Positions 37,243-46,926 of a DNA stretch of 64,000 nucleotides are shown here, in pieces (position 1 is the stretch's first letter; the number at the start of each line of letters is the position of its first letter). The stretch lies in the NCBI RefSeq assembly GCF_008728835.1, contig NZ_CP042582.1, positions 248,001 to 312,000 on the forward strand. Reading direction: 5' to 3'. Origin of the DNA: Hypericibacter adhaerens. GTDB taxonomy: Bacteria; Pseudomonadota; Alphaproteobacteria; Dongiales; Dongiaceae. The notes under the pieces are model-generated. The model searched no databases. It was not told the origin of the DNA and worked only from the letters and a program-made list of their open reading frames with translations. The position numbers and the translations under genes are program-made.

Positions 37243-37320
37243 GAATCCGGGGTTCTGGCCGCGTCATGGCGAGGGTTGCGCCGCCCGGGGAGCCTGGGCT
37301 AGGGTCCCCGCCGCTTTGCT

Positions 37321-37410
37321 GGAGGGGTGGCCGAGTGGTTTAAGGCACACGCTTGGAAAGCGTGCATAGGGTAACACCTATCGCGGGTTCGAATCCCGCC
37401 TCCTCCGCCA
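37321..37410 (+). tRNA. tRNA-Ser (anticodon GGA)
   Basis: A 90-nt class II tRNA with encoded CCA. Acceptor GGAGGGG pairs with CTCCTCC (one G-U). The anticodon loop TTGGAAA gives GGA (reads UCC/UCU). The long variable arm is GCATAGGGTAACACCTATCGC, and the T-arm carries GGTTCGAATCC. The 113-bp repeat array starts at the very next base. Confidence 0.97.
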
Positions 37411-37859
37411 CCCTACGCCTACGGCTTCGGGTGGCAGGCCACGGAGTGGACTGACGTCCGAAGGCGTAGGCGTAGGGTGATCTCCCGAAGCTGCGAAGCA
37501 GCGCAGGGAGACAGCGGGCCATGAGGCACTTCTGCTTTTTCGGGTGGCAGGCCACGGAGTGGACTGACGTCCGAGGGCGTAGGCGTAGGGTGATCTCCCG
37601 AAGCTGCGAAGCAGCGCAGGGAGACAGCGGGCCATGAGGCACTTCTGCTTTTTCGGGTGGCAGGCCATGGAGTGGACTGACGTCCGAGGGCGTAGGCGTG
37701 GGGTGATCTCCCGAAGCTGCGAAGCAGCGCAGGGAGACAGCGGGCCATGAGGCACTTCTGCTTTTTCGGGTGGCAGGCCACGAAGTGGACTGGCGACCGG
37801 AGGCATGGGCGTAGGGTGGTCTCCCGAAGCTGCGAAGCAGCGCAGGGAGACAACGATCC
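37411..37859 (+). repeat. 113-bp tandem array, about 3.8 units, with coupled mini-ORFs
   Basis: Units begin GGGTGGCAGGCC at 37429, 37542, 37655 and 37768: exactly 113 bases apart. Each contains the hairpin CTCCC-GAA-GCTGC-GAA-GCAGC-GCA-GGGAG (first copy 37482-37510). The GGGAG arm doubles as a ribosome-binding site before an ATG. From each ATG (37521, 37634) a 38-codon frame runs to a TGA that overlaps the next ATG (ATGA). The last unit instead ends at the ATG of the GIY-YIG gene, and its own mini-frame (from 37747) runs 28 bases into that gene. The array begins with a 13-bp inverted copy of the unit tail (37411-37423 against 37465-37477). Confidence 0.9.
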
Positions 37860-38117
37860 ATGTGGTACGTCTACTTCCTTAAATTGAGCAGCGGCGACAT
37901 CTACGTCGGCTCTACCAATGATTTGAAACGGCGCTTTTCTTTGCACCGGGCTGGGCAGGTCCTTTCAACGAAGGCACGTCTGCCCGTCGAACTGAAATCC
38001 TATGTCGCCGTCGAAACAAAAGAACATGCACGAGAGCTCGAAATCTATTTCAAGTCCGGCTCAGGAAAGGCCGTTGCTCTCAAACGTCTTGTCAGGACAA
38101 GCAAGCCTGCGGAATGA
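37860..38117 (+). CDS. small GIY-YIG nuclease family protein
   Basis: An 85-residue single-domain GIY-YIG protein: the MWYVYFLKLSSGDIYVGSTND segment holds the GIY-like VYF and YIG-like YVG strands. LKRRFSLHRAG carries the catalytic Arg, and ARELEIYFKSGSGK carries the Glu. This is the size of the stand-alone YhbQ/UPF0213-type nucleases rather than UvrC. Base composition is noticeably less GC-rich than its neighbours, a hint of mobility. Its leader (hairpin, GGGAGA, ATG) is the same sequence that is repeated upstream. The first 22 bases resemble the start of the mini-ORFs (ATG-GG-AC-TCT-CTT pattern). Confidence 0.9.
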   Translation: MWYVYFLKLSSGDIYVGSTNDLKRRFSLHRAGQVLSTKARLPVELKSYVAVETKEHARELEIYFKSGSGKAVALKRLVRTSKPAE

Positions 38118-38434
38118 TGGGCTCTAGCCCTGTCCCTGTGATTTGCGCGTACCCGCGTGGTATTCGGTGAGATAGCTGCCAAATGCGAACCGGATCAACC
38201 ACGGGTCGCGGCCGGATTCCATTCCGCATCTCGATTTCGGGTTGACCCGAGGTCGAAACTTCTTCATCAGAGTCCGACGCCATGGTCAGTCGGGCTGACC
38301 GGCTGTACAATGGACTGGCACGGTCCGTCGGAATGGCCGGGAACAGGGGCGGCGAGGGGTGACAGCAATCAAGCCTCGGCGCCCGACGGTCATCGCCGGC
38401 GCCGCTGCAAAGATCTGACGCAAGGAGCCTCTAG
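38118..38434. other. intergenic region before the TetR gene
   Basis: About 320 bases, moderately AT-richer at its left end, continuing the composition of the GIY-YIG gene. A short hairpin GGTCAG-TCGG-GCTGACC lies near 38284-38301. No reading frame has support, and the TGAC-N6-GTCA motif of the neighbouring cluster is not found here. Confidence 0.35.
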
Positions 38435-39145
38435 TTGCCCCCCTGGAAGAATCACCTGCAAGTCAACGAAAGCCTGCAGCGGCTCAAGCGCGAAGCCGTT
38501 CTCAAGGAGGCGCGGCGCGCGTTCGGGAAGCGCGGCTATCACAACACCTCGCTGGACGAGATCGCCAGCCGGCTGAACGTGTCCAAGGGCACGCTCTACA
38601 ACTACGTCAAGGACAAGCAGGAGCTCCTCTACGAGTGCCATTCCCTGGCACTCGATATCGGCGAGCGGGCGATCGATTACGGCGAGGAGCATGGCGCGAG
38701 CGGCGCCGAGGTCCTGCGCCAGGCGCTCCTCCACAACATCACCTCGCTGACCGAGGAGTTCGGCGCCTTCGCGGTGCTGACCGAGATCGATGCGCTGCGC
38801 CCGGAAGACAGGGCCGGGATCGTGAAGCGCCGCGACGGGATCGAGAAGCGCATGGTCAAGCTGGTCCTGTCGGGCATCAAGGACGGCTCGCTGCGCCGGC
38901 TCGACCCGAAGATCGTCGTGATGACCTATATGGGCGTCATCAACTGGCTGCCGCGCTGGTTCTCGTCGGAGGGCCGCCTGACAGGCGAGCAGATCGCGCA
39001 GGAGATCACCGACCTGCTGATGGCCGGTTGCATCAACCCGGCCTATGTCGCCAGCGCCGCCAAGGTTTCCGCCGAAGCGCCGCCGCCCGGCAGGCGCCGC
39101 ACCGTCGCGGCCGCCGCGACCGCCAAGCGGCGCACCGCCGGCTGA
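38435..39145 (+). CDS. TetR/AcrR family regulator of the acyl-CoA cluster
   Basis: A 236-residue TetR protein. The helix-turn-helix is TSLDEIASRLNVSKGTLYNYVKDKQELLY, followed by a ligand domain resembling the KstR2/FadR-type TetR proteins that bind acyl-CoA. A C-terminal basic tail (PPPGRRRTVAAAATAKRR) is an unusual extra. Start is TTG at 38435, supported by AGGAG seven bases upstream and the absence of a nearby ATG. It stands at the head of the catabolic cluster, and palindromes upstream of three neighbouring units are its likely operators. Confidence 0.88.
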   Translation: MPPWKNHLQVNESLQRLKREAVLKEARRAFGKRGYHNTSLDEIASRLNVSKGTLYNYVKDKQELLYECHSLALDIGERAIDYGEEHGASGAEVLRQALLHNITSLTEEFGAFAVLTEIDALRPEDRAGIVKRRDGIEKRMVKLVLSGIKDGSLRRLDPKIVVMTYMGVINWLPRWFSSEGRLTGEQIAQEITDLLMAGCINPAYVASAAKVSAEAPPPGRRRTVAAAATAKRRTAG

Positions 39146-39173
39146 TTGGGTCGCCGCTTCGGGCGGAGCCCTT

Positions 39174-39965
39174 CTACACGCCTCGAAACTGAGGGCTGCG
39201 TTTCTCGTTGAAGGCGGCGATGCCTTCCCGCATGTCGAAGCTGTGGGCGTGCAGGCCGCCCGCGACGAGCTCGGCCCGCAATGCCACCTCCCTGGGCTGC
39301 TCGAGACCGTCGTCGACCAGCGTCTTCATGCGGGCGAGGCCGAGCGGGCTCTTGTTGGAAAGCTTGCCGACGAGGCGCTCGACGGCTTGCTCGAGCGCCG
39401 CGTCCTCCACCACCTCGTTGACCAGCCCCGCCGCGACAAGCTCGGCGGCCGGGACCAGCTCGCCGGTGAAGAACAGGTATTTGGCGCGAGTCGGGCCGAT
39501 CTTGCGCGGCAGCCTGACCGAGCCCCCGCCGCCCGGCAGCAGGCCGAAATTCGCATGCCCGTCTCCCAGCCTGGCGCTGCCGGCCGCCACGACGAGGTCG
39601 CAGCAGAGCAGCAGCTCCATGCCGCCGCCGGTCGCCAGGCCGTTGACGGCGCCGATGACGGGCTTGGGCAGCTTCTCCAGCCGGAGCATCAGCTGCAGGA
39701 CGGATTCCAGGAACTCGGCCATCCGCCGGTTCCTCTGGTCCTCGGGCAACTCGTTCAGGAATTTCAGGTCCGCCCCGGCGCAGAAGGCCCGGCCGGTGCC
39801 GGTCACCACGATGGCGATCACCGCCGGGTCGGCCAGGGCCTGATCGAGGGCCGCGTTGAATTCCCCGACGAGGGTCGGCGTCAGCGTGTTCAACGCTTTC
39901 GGGCGCGCGAGGCGGATCCAGGCCCCCCGGCCCCGGCGCTCCTGGACGATCTCCGTGAACTCCAT
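39174..39965 (-). CDS. enoyl-CoA hydratase/isomerase family protein
   Basis: A 263-residue crotonase-fold enzyme. The CoA oxyanion-hole segments are FCAGADLKFLNEL and NGLATGGGMELLLCCDLVVA; the second contains the candidate catalytic Glu. GLLPGGGGSVRLPRKIG follows. It would hydrate a 2-enoyl-CoA to 3-hydroxyacyl-CoA in the pathway formed with the adjacent ligase, dehydrogenases and thiolase. The ATG at 39965 has GGAGAAG upstream. It is convergent with the TetR gene. Confidence 0.92.
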   Translation of the reverse strand: MEFTEIVQERRGRGAWIRLARPKALNTLTPTLVGEFNAALDQALADPAVIAIVVTGTGRAFCAGADLKFLNELPEDQRNRRMAEFLESVLQLMLRLEKLPKPVIGAVNGLATGGGMELLLCCDLVVAAGSARLGDGHANFGLLPGGGGSVRLPRKIGPTRAKYLFFTGELVPAAELVAAGLVNEVVEDAALEQAVERLVGKLSNKSPLGLARMKTLVDDGLEQPREVALRAELVAGGLHAHSFDMREGIAAFNEKRSPQFRGV

Positions 39966-40001
39966 CCGGCTTCTCCTCGGTCCGAGCCAAACCATAGCTA
40001 C

Positions 40002-40029
40002 GAAGTCATTATTATGACTTCAAGGTCAA
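40002..40029. promoter_or_regulatory. candidate TetR operator upstream of the hydratase
   Basis: Two overlapping palindromes: GAAGTCAT-TATT-ATGACTTC at 40002-40021 (perfect, 8-4-8) and TGAC-TTCAAG-GTCA at 40015-40028. The second form (TGAC-N6-GTCA) recurs at 41671 and 42582. It lies 36 bases before the hydratase start codon. Confidence 0.6.
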
Positions 40030-40062
40030 TACGAATCCCTGCAAACAAGAGAAGGCGTGGCG

Positions 40063-41622
<1,560 letters not shown>

Positions 41623-41669
41623 CGGCCCCGAACCCGTTGGGATGACTGCCAGCGCCGGCAAAGGTAAAC

Positions 41670-41685
41670 TTGACGCTGTAGTCAT
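41670..41685. promoter_or_regulatory. candidate TetR operator between ligase and SDR
   Basis: TTGAC-GCTGTA-GTCAT, the TGAC-N6-GTCA motif, in the 125-base divergent region between the CoA ligase (minus) and the SDR (plus). It could control both directions. A second half-like AAGTCA follows at 41700. Confidence 0.5.
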
Positions 41686-41747
41686 TGAAGGGTACTCAGA
41701 AGTCAATACCGCCGTCAACAAGCCCGCAAAGACAGGGAACGACCGCC

Positions 41748-42512
41748 ATGCAGACTCGTGGAGCTCTTGAAGGGAAGGTGGCGCTCATCACCGGTGCCGC
41801 CGGCGTCATCGGCGTGGCCACGGCCCGTCTGATGGCCGAGCGCGGGGCGAAGATCGCCGCCGTCGACCGGCCGGGGGCCGATCTCGGGCCGCTGCGCGAG
41901 GCGGTGCCGCGCGACCTGGTCCTCATCGAGGCGGACGTCACCGACGAGGCGTCGACCAGCGGCTATGTCGCCCGTACGCAGGCAGCGTTCGGCGGGCGCA
42001 TCGACATCTTCTTCAACAATGCCGGCATCGAGGGGCCGGTGCGCCCGATCCCGGACTACTCGCTGGCCGATTTCAGGCGCGTCATGGCGGTCAATGTCGA
42101 GGGCGTGTTCCTCGGGCTCAAATACGTCCTGCCCGTGATGATCGCCCAGAGAGCCGGCAGCGTCATCAATTCCTCGAGCGCGGCGGGTGTCAGCGGCTCG
42201 CCCGGAACCTCGGGCTACAACGCGAGCAAGCATGCGGTGCTGGGGCTGACGCGGGTCGCGGCGCTGGAAGTGGGCGACAAGGGCGTGCGCGTCAATTGCA
42301 TCAACCCCGGCCCGATCCGCAGCCGCATGATGACGTCCCTGGACGATGCCCGCGGCTCCGGCGAGGCGCAGGGCGCGCTGCGGATCCCGGCCAGGCGCTA
42401 CGGCCAGCCGGAGGAAGTGGCGGCGATGGTGGCGTTCCTGGCCTCCGACGAGGCGGGCTTTATCAACGGCGCCTACCACCTGATCGACGGCGGCCGGCAC
42501 GCCACCGCCTAG
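41748..42512 (+). CDS. SDR family oxidoreductase
   Basis: A 254-residue classical short-chain dehydrogenase: cofactor motif TGAAGVIGVATA, NNAG motif FFNNAGIEGPV, catalytic Ser in INSSSAAGVSG, and YNASK with the Tyr-x-x-x-Lys pair. It ends with GAYHLIDGGRHATA, usual for the family. Likely role: oxidation of a hydroxyl on the substrate or a 3-hydroxyacyl-CoA. The ATG at 41748 is preceded by CAGGGA. Confidence 0.9.
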   Translation: MQTRGALEGKVALITGAAGVIGVATARLMAERGAKIAAVDRPGADLGPLREAVPRDLVLIEADVTDEASTSGYVARTQAAFGGRIDIFFNNAGIEGPVRPIPDYSLADFRRVMAVNVEGVFLGLKYVLPVMIAQRAGSVINSSSAAGVSGSPGTSGYNASKHAVLGLTRVAALEVGDKGVRVNCINPGPIRSRMMTSLDDARGSGEAQGALRIPARRYGQPEEVAAMVAFLASDEAGFINGAYHLIDGGRHATA

Positions 42513-42580
42513 CGTCGCGGGCCCGCATGGCGGCCCGCCGGTCGCCGTTGTTGACAGCGCCTTGACGTAAAAGTTAGATG

Positions 42581-42600
42581 ATATGACTATAAAGTCATAT
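42581..42600. promoter_or_regulatory. candidate TetR operator upstream of the acyl-CoA dehydrogenase operon
   Basis: Perfect palindrome ATATGACT-ATAA-AGTCATAT (8-4-8), containing TGAC-TATAAA-GTCA. A TTGACG at 42563-42568 just upstream suggests it overlaps the promoter. It lies about 130 bases before the dehydrogenase start. Confidence 0.65.
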
Positions 42601-42730
42601 CGATGGCTGTCGTGGTCATTTCCTGGTCGCCGGGCGGGGCGGCCGATGGCCCGGTCCCGTTGGCAATCGGGCCGGTGCCGGCGCCGGCAGGCACCGCAAC
42701 CGGAAGATCAAACAGGGTGTAGGGGTAGCG

Positions 42731-43963
42731 ATGAAAACGGGCGCCGCGAAGCGGGGAGAAACGCACCAGCCGTTCGGCGAGCATGTCGTGATGCGCGAGA
42801 ACGTGGAAGCGGGCGGGCTCGAGCCGAAGGAATACGAGAAGCTCAAGGCGGAGATCTTCGAGGCGATCTGGCGCGATCTCGATCCGCTCGAGAAGGAGAT
42901 CGAGGACAACGAGCATGTCGATCACGCGGTGGTCGATCCGCTGCTGCGCAAGATGCGCGCCTTCGGCCTGCTCGTTCCCAAGCGCTATGGCGGCGTCGGG
43001 CTTTCCACCTCGCAATATCTGCCGATCCTGGCCGAATTTTCGAAGGTCCAGGGCGGCATCCGCGTCCTGATGCATGTCCACAACACCGTCGCCCACGGCC
43101 TCTCCGAGCTCGCCACCGAGGAGCAGCGGCAGCAGATCCTGCCGGGCGTGGCCGAGGGTACGAAGTCGGTCGCCTTCGGCCTGACCGAGCCGGAGCATGG
43201 CACCGGCATGGATATCGGCACCACCGCCCGGCGCGACGGCGATCATTACGTGATCAACGGCCGCAAATGGCTGATCACGAATTCCGACATCGCGACCCAT
43301 TTCGTCATCTTCGCCAAGACCGACCCCAAGGCCGGCGTGGCGGGGGTGAGCGCGATCATCGTCGAGCGCGGCACGCCGGGCTTCACCATCACCCCGCTGC
43401 CAGAGACCATGGGCTGCAAGGGCGGCGAGCATGGCCAGCTCGACCTGGTCGATGTGCGCGTGCCGGTCGCGAACGTGCTGGGGCGGGAAGGGCAGGGCAT
43501 CCTGCAGATGGAGGAGTTGCTGGAGATCAGCCGCGTCTTCATCGCCGCCACCTCGCTGGGCACGGCGGAACGCGCCTTCGAGCTCTCGCTCGAGTTCGCC
43601 AAGAAACGCGTCACCTTCGGCAAGCCGATCGCCGCGCGCCAGGCGATCCAGCGCTACATCGCCGAGATGGGCACCGACATCTACGCGCTGCGCGGCATGA
43701 TCCAGGACGCGGCCGCGAAGTGGGACCAGGGCCGGCGCATTCCGGCCGAGGCCTCGATGTGCAAGCTCTTCGGCCTGGAGGCGGTCGGCCGCGTCACCGA
43801 CCGGGCGCTGCTGGTGCATGGCGGCATCGGCTATACCCGCCAGCATCCGATCGAGCGGCTCTATCGCGACGCGAGGCTGAACTGGCTGGAAGAGGGGCCG
43901 CCCACGATCCAGTATGCGGTGGCGGCGACCCGCTTCCTCGCCGGCTACGAGTGGCACGTCTGA
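42731..43963 (+). CDS. acyl-CoA dehydrogenase
   Basis: A 410-residue FAD-dependent acyl-CoA dehydrogenase. Visible: N-terminal helical domain (MRAFGLLVPKRYGGVGLS); substrate/FAD strands AFGLTEPEHGTGMDIGTTA and GRKWLITNSDIATHFVIFA; FAD-contact RVTFGKPIAARQAIQRYIAE; and the C-terminal signature LLVHGGIGYTRQHPIERLYR. It makes the 2,3-double bond of an acyl-CoA; electrons would go to ETF. It begins the operon that continues through the next two genes with a one-base overlap. Confidence 0.93.
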   Translation: MKTGAAKRGETHQPFGEHVVMRENVEAGGLEPKEYEKLKAEIFEAIWRDLDPLEKEIEDNEHVDHAVVDPLLRKMRAFGLLVPKRYGGVGLSTSQYLPILAEFSKVQGGIRVLMHVHNTVAHGLSELATEEQRQQILPGVAEGTKSVAFGLTEPEHGTGMDIGTTARRDGDHYVINGRKWLITNSDIATHFVIFAKTDPKAGVAGVSAIIVERGTPGFTITPLPETMGCKGGEHGQLDLVDVRVPVANVLGREGQGILQMEELLEISRVFIAATSLGTAERAFELSLEFAKKRVTFGKPIAARQAIQRYIAEMGTDIYALRGMIQDAAAKWDQGRRIPAEASMCKLFGLEAVGRVTDRALLVHGGIGYTRQHPIERLYRDARLNWLEEGPPTIQYAVAATRFLAGYEWHV

Positions 43964-44754
43964 TGGCGATAGGCTGCGACGGCAAGATCGCTCTGGTGGT
44001 GGGCGGCACGCGCGGCATCGGCCGTGCGGCGGCACTGGCGCTGGCCGAGGCCGGCGCCACGGTCGTGCCCACCGGCCGCTCGCGCGAGAGCGCGGCCGAG
44101 GTCTCGGCCGAGATCGCGAAGCTCGGCGCGAAGACCCTGCCGCTCGCCTTCGATGTCAACGATCCCGAAGCCTCGGCCGCGGCCGTGGACGAAGTGGTGC
44201 GCCAGTTCGGCCGCCTCGACGTGCTCGTCGGCAATGCCGGCATCAGCCCCTATTGGAAGCGCTCGGAGCAGATCACGCCGGCGATGTGGGACGAGGTGAT
44301 GGGCGTCAATCTCCGCGGCCTGTTCTTCTGCATGCAGGCGGCGGGCCGCCACATGCTCGGCCGCGGCTCGGGCAGCATCATCGCGGTCTCCTCTGTCACG
44401 GCCTCGGTCGGGGTCGTGCGCGGCCTGCCCTATATCGCCTCCAAGGGCGGGCTCGAGGCGACCATCCGCGCGCTCGCGGTCGAATGGGGCGACCGCAATG
44501 TGCGCGTCAACGGCGTGGCGCCCGGCTATGTGTCGACCGACCTGACGCACGGCCTGCGCGACAATGCGGATCTGTCGAGCACGCTGCTCGAGACCATCCC
44601 GCTCGGCCGCTTCGCCGAGCCGGCCGAGGTGGCGGGCATGATCGTCTATCTCGCCTCGGACGCCGCCTCCTACGTGACGGGCCAGAGCTTCATCGTCGAT
44701 GGCGGCTTCGCCGCCGGGAAGCTCACCGTGCGCAAGAACGGCCGGCCCGCATGA
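43963..44754 (+). CDS. SDR family oxidoreductase
   Basis: A 263-residue classical SDR: VVGGTRGIGRAAALALAEAG, VGNAGISPYW (variant of NNAG), AVSSVTASVGVVRGLPYIASK with the YxxxK pair, and the terminal FIVDGGFAAG. The ATG shares its A with the stop of the dehydrogenase (TGATG), so translation is coupled. The exact reaction is unknown; a 3-hydroxyacyl-CoA or alcohol dehydrogenase step fits. Confidence 0.92.
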   Translation: MAIGCDGKIALVVGGTRGIGRAAALALAEAGATVVPTGRSRESAAEVSAEIAKLGAKTLPLAFDVNDPEASAAAVDEVVRQFGRLDVLVGNAGISPYWKRSEQITPAMWDEVMGVNLRGLFFCMQAAGRHMLGRGSGSIIAVSSVTASVGVVRGLPYIASKGGLEATIRALAVEWGDRNVRVNGVAPGYVSTDLTHGLRDNADLSSTLLETIPLGRFAEPAEVAGMIVYLASDAASYVTGQSFIVDGGFAAGKLTVRKNGRPA

Positions 44755-44789
44755 CGGGAACGAAACCAGCAGCTCGCGGGATGTGACGG

Positions 44790-46043
44790 ATGTCGGACAT
44801 CTATATCGTCGGCGTCGGCATGACGCCCTTCGGCAAGTTCCTCGACCGCTCGGTCAAGGACCTGGTGCATGCGGCGACCCGCGACGCGCTGAAGGATGCC
44901 GGCGCGAGCCTCGCCGATATCGGCGCCGCCTTCTATTCCAACACGGTCCAGGGCGCGCTCGAAGGCCAGCTCATGGTCGGCGGCCAGGTCGCGCTGCGCA
45001 GCATGGGGTTCGAGGGCATCCCGATCACCAATGTCGAGAATGCCTGCGCCAGCGCGAGCACGGCCTTCCATCTCGCCTATACCAACCTGAAGGCGGGCAT
45101 GTCGGACGTGGCGCTCGCGGTCGGCGCCGACAAGATGTTCGACAAGGACAAGGCCAAGACGGCCGCCGTCTTCAACGGCGCCTGGGACGTCCATGACGTG
45201 GAGCATATCACCCGCTCGCTGATCGCGCTGGGCGAGGGGGTCGAGCCGCCGCCCGGCCGCAAGGAGGAAGGCGGTCTGCGCAGCGTCTTCATGGATGTCT
45301 ATGCGGCGCTGGCGAAGTCGCACATGAAGCGCTTCGGCACCACCGAGCGCCAGCTCGCCGCGGTGGCCGCGAAGAACCACCATCATTCCGTCCATAACGA
45401 GCGCTCGCAATATCGCAACGACATGACGGTGGAGGAGGTGCTGGCCGCGCGCATGATCTCCTGGCCGCTGACGCTGCCGATGTGCGCGCCGATCAGCGAC
45501 GGGGGCGCCGCCGCCGTGCTGTGCCGGGAAGAGGCGCTGTCGCGCTTCGACCGCAGCCGGGCGGTCAAGGTCTGCGCCACCGTGCTGGCCAGCGGCGTCA
45601 ACCGCGCCGCCGACGATGCGGAGGACCATATCTGCCGGCGGGCCGCCCTCAGGGCCTACGACCAGGCCGGCATCGGGCCGGACGATATTTCGGTCGTCGA
45701 GCTTCATGACGCATCGGCCTTCGCCGAGATCGTCCAGGTCGAGAATCTGGGCTTGTGCGAGATCGGGAAGGGCGGATGGCTGGCCGAGCGCGGCGAGACC
45801 GCGCTGGGCGGCCGCGTTCCCGTCAACCCGTCGGGCGGGCTGGAATCCAAGGGCCATCCGATCGGTGCCACCGGCCTGGGGCAGATCTTCGAGCTCGTCA
45901 CGCAGCTGCGCGGCGAGGCGGGGCCCCGGCAGGTGCCGAAGGCGCGCTTCGCCCTCGCGGAGAACGGCGGCGGGTTCTACGGCTTCGAGGAGGCCGCCGC
46001 CTGCATCACCATCCTGGGCCGCGATCGAGCGGCTGCGGCGTAA
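44790..46043 (+). CDS. thiolase family protein (SCP-X/acetyl-CoA acetyltransferase type)
   Basis: A 417-residue thiolase of the SCP-X-like branch. The nucleophile is Cys86 in NVENACASASTAFH; the catalytic His is in ESKGHPIGATGLGQI; the C-terminal segment AENGGGFYGFEEAA takes the place of the CGG loop of classical thiolases, as in the SCP-X group, which cleaves branched or steroid-like 3-oxoacyl-CoA. This suggests a branched or cyclic substrate for the cluster. It starts 35 bases after the previous gene. Confidence 0.92.
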   Translation: MSDIYIVGVGMTPFGKFLDRSVKDLVHAATRDALKDAGASLADIGAAFYSNTVQGALEGQLMVGGQVALRSMGFEGIPITNVENACASASTAFHLAYTNLKAGMSDVALAVGADKMFDKDKAKTAAVFNGAWDVHDVEHITRSLIALGEGVEPPPGRKEEGGLRSVFMDVYAALAKSHMKRFGTTERQLAAVAAKNHHHSVHNERSQYRNDMTVEEVLAARMISWPLTLPMCAPISDGGAAAVLCREEALSRFDRSRAVKVCATVLASGVNRAADDAEDHICRRAALRAYDQAGIGPDDISVVELHDASAFAEIVQVENLGLCEIGKGGWLAERGETALGGRVPVNPSGGLESKGHPIGATGLGQIFELVTQLRGEAGPRQVPKARFALAENGGGFYGFEEAAACITILGRDRAAAA

Positions 46044-46088
46044 GCGAACCGCTTCCCACCTTTTTCAAGGATCGAAAGACATTCGCCG

Positions 46089-46862
46089 ATGAACGTGAAA
46101 GACAAGATCGCCCTGGTCACGGGCGCGGCTTCGGGTCTCGGTCTCGCCACCGCCCGCAAGCTGGTGAGCGCCGGCGCCAAGGTCCTGTGTCTCGATCTCG
46201 GCGAGGATCGGCTCCGCGCGGCCGTCGCCGATCTCGGCAACAAGGCGCTCGCGCATGCGACCGACGTCGCCGACGAGGAGGCCGTGCGCGAGGCGGTGGC
46301 GCTCGCCGTCCGCCATTTCGGGACCGTCCATATCGCCGTGAATTGCGCCGGGGTGGTCGATGCGGCGAGGACCATCTCCAAGGGCAAGACCTTTCCGACC
46401 GCGACCTGGGACAAGGTCGTGGGGATCAACCTCACCGGCAGCTACAACGTCATCAAGCATGCGGCGCTCGCCATGGAGCGCAACGAGCCCGACGCCGAAG
46501 GCGGCGAGCGCGGCGTCATCGTCAATACCGCGTCCGGGGCCGCCTGGCAGGGGCAGGTCGGGCAGGCCGCCTACAGCGCCAGCAAGGCGGGCGTCATGGG
46601 CCTCACCCTGCCGGTCGCGCGGGACCTGGCGACGGTCGGCATCCGCGTCGTCTCCATCGCACCGGGCATGTTCGACACGGCCATGGCGTCGGGCCTGCCG
46701 CCCAACATCCTGTCCGGCATCGTCGACAAGATGATCCTGTTTCCGAACCGGCTGGGCCGTCCCGACGAGTTCGCGGGGCTGGTCCTGCATATCGCGGAGA
46801 ACGCCTACCTCAACGCGACCACGATCACCATCGATGGCGGCGCCCGGATCTCGACACGCTGA
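46089..46862 (+). CDS. SDR, 3-hydroxyacyl-CoA dehydrogenase type 2-like
   Basis: A 257-residue SDR: LVTGAASGLGLATARKL, NCAGVVDAARTISK, NTASGAAWQGQVGQAAYSAS with YSASK, and SIAPGMFDTAM. Wording and length match HSD17B10 / 3-hydroxyacyl-CoA dehydrogenase type II, which supplies the NAD-dependent third step of beta-oxidation, otherwise missing from the cluster. It starts 45 bases after the thiolase. No FadB-like enzyme is present. Confidence 0.9.
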   Translation: MNVKDKIALVTGAASGLGLATARKLVSAGAKVLCLDLGEDRLRAAVADLGNKALAHATDVADEEAVREAVALAVRHFGTVHIAVNCAGVVDAARTISKGKTFPTATWDKVVGINLTGSYNVIKHAALAMERNEPDAEGGERGVIVNTASGAAWQGQVGQAAYSASKAGVMGLTLPVARDLATVGIRVVSIAPGMFDTAMASGLPPNILSGIVDKMILFPNRLGRPDEFAGLVLHIAENAYLNATTITIDGGARISTR

Positions 46863-46926
46863 GCGACGGCGCGGCCGATTGCCGGCCCTTCGCTCTCGCG
46901 TTACGGTCGCGGCCCCCTTCGGTGCC

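Noticed and set aside
37411-37859. CRISPR array
   Set aside because: The 113-bp units are contiguous and nearly identical with no unique spacers, and no cas genes are near.
37340-37946. Minus-strand frames of 140-175 codons through the repeat array and into tRNA-Ser
   Set aside because: All three minus frames are open simply because the repeat unit lacks stops on that strand; they run into the tRNA and have no start signals.
37321-38117. Integrated genomic island at tRNA-Ser
   Set aside because: No integrase and no duplicated tRNA 3' end was found downstream; only the repeat array and the small nuclease gene adjoin the tRNA.
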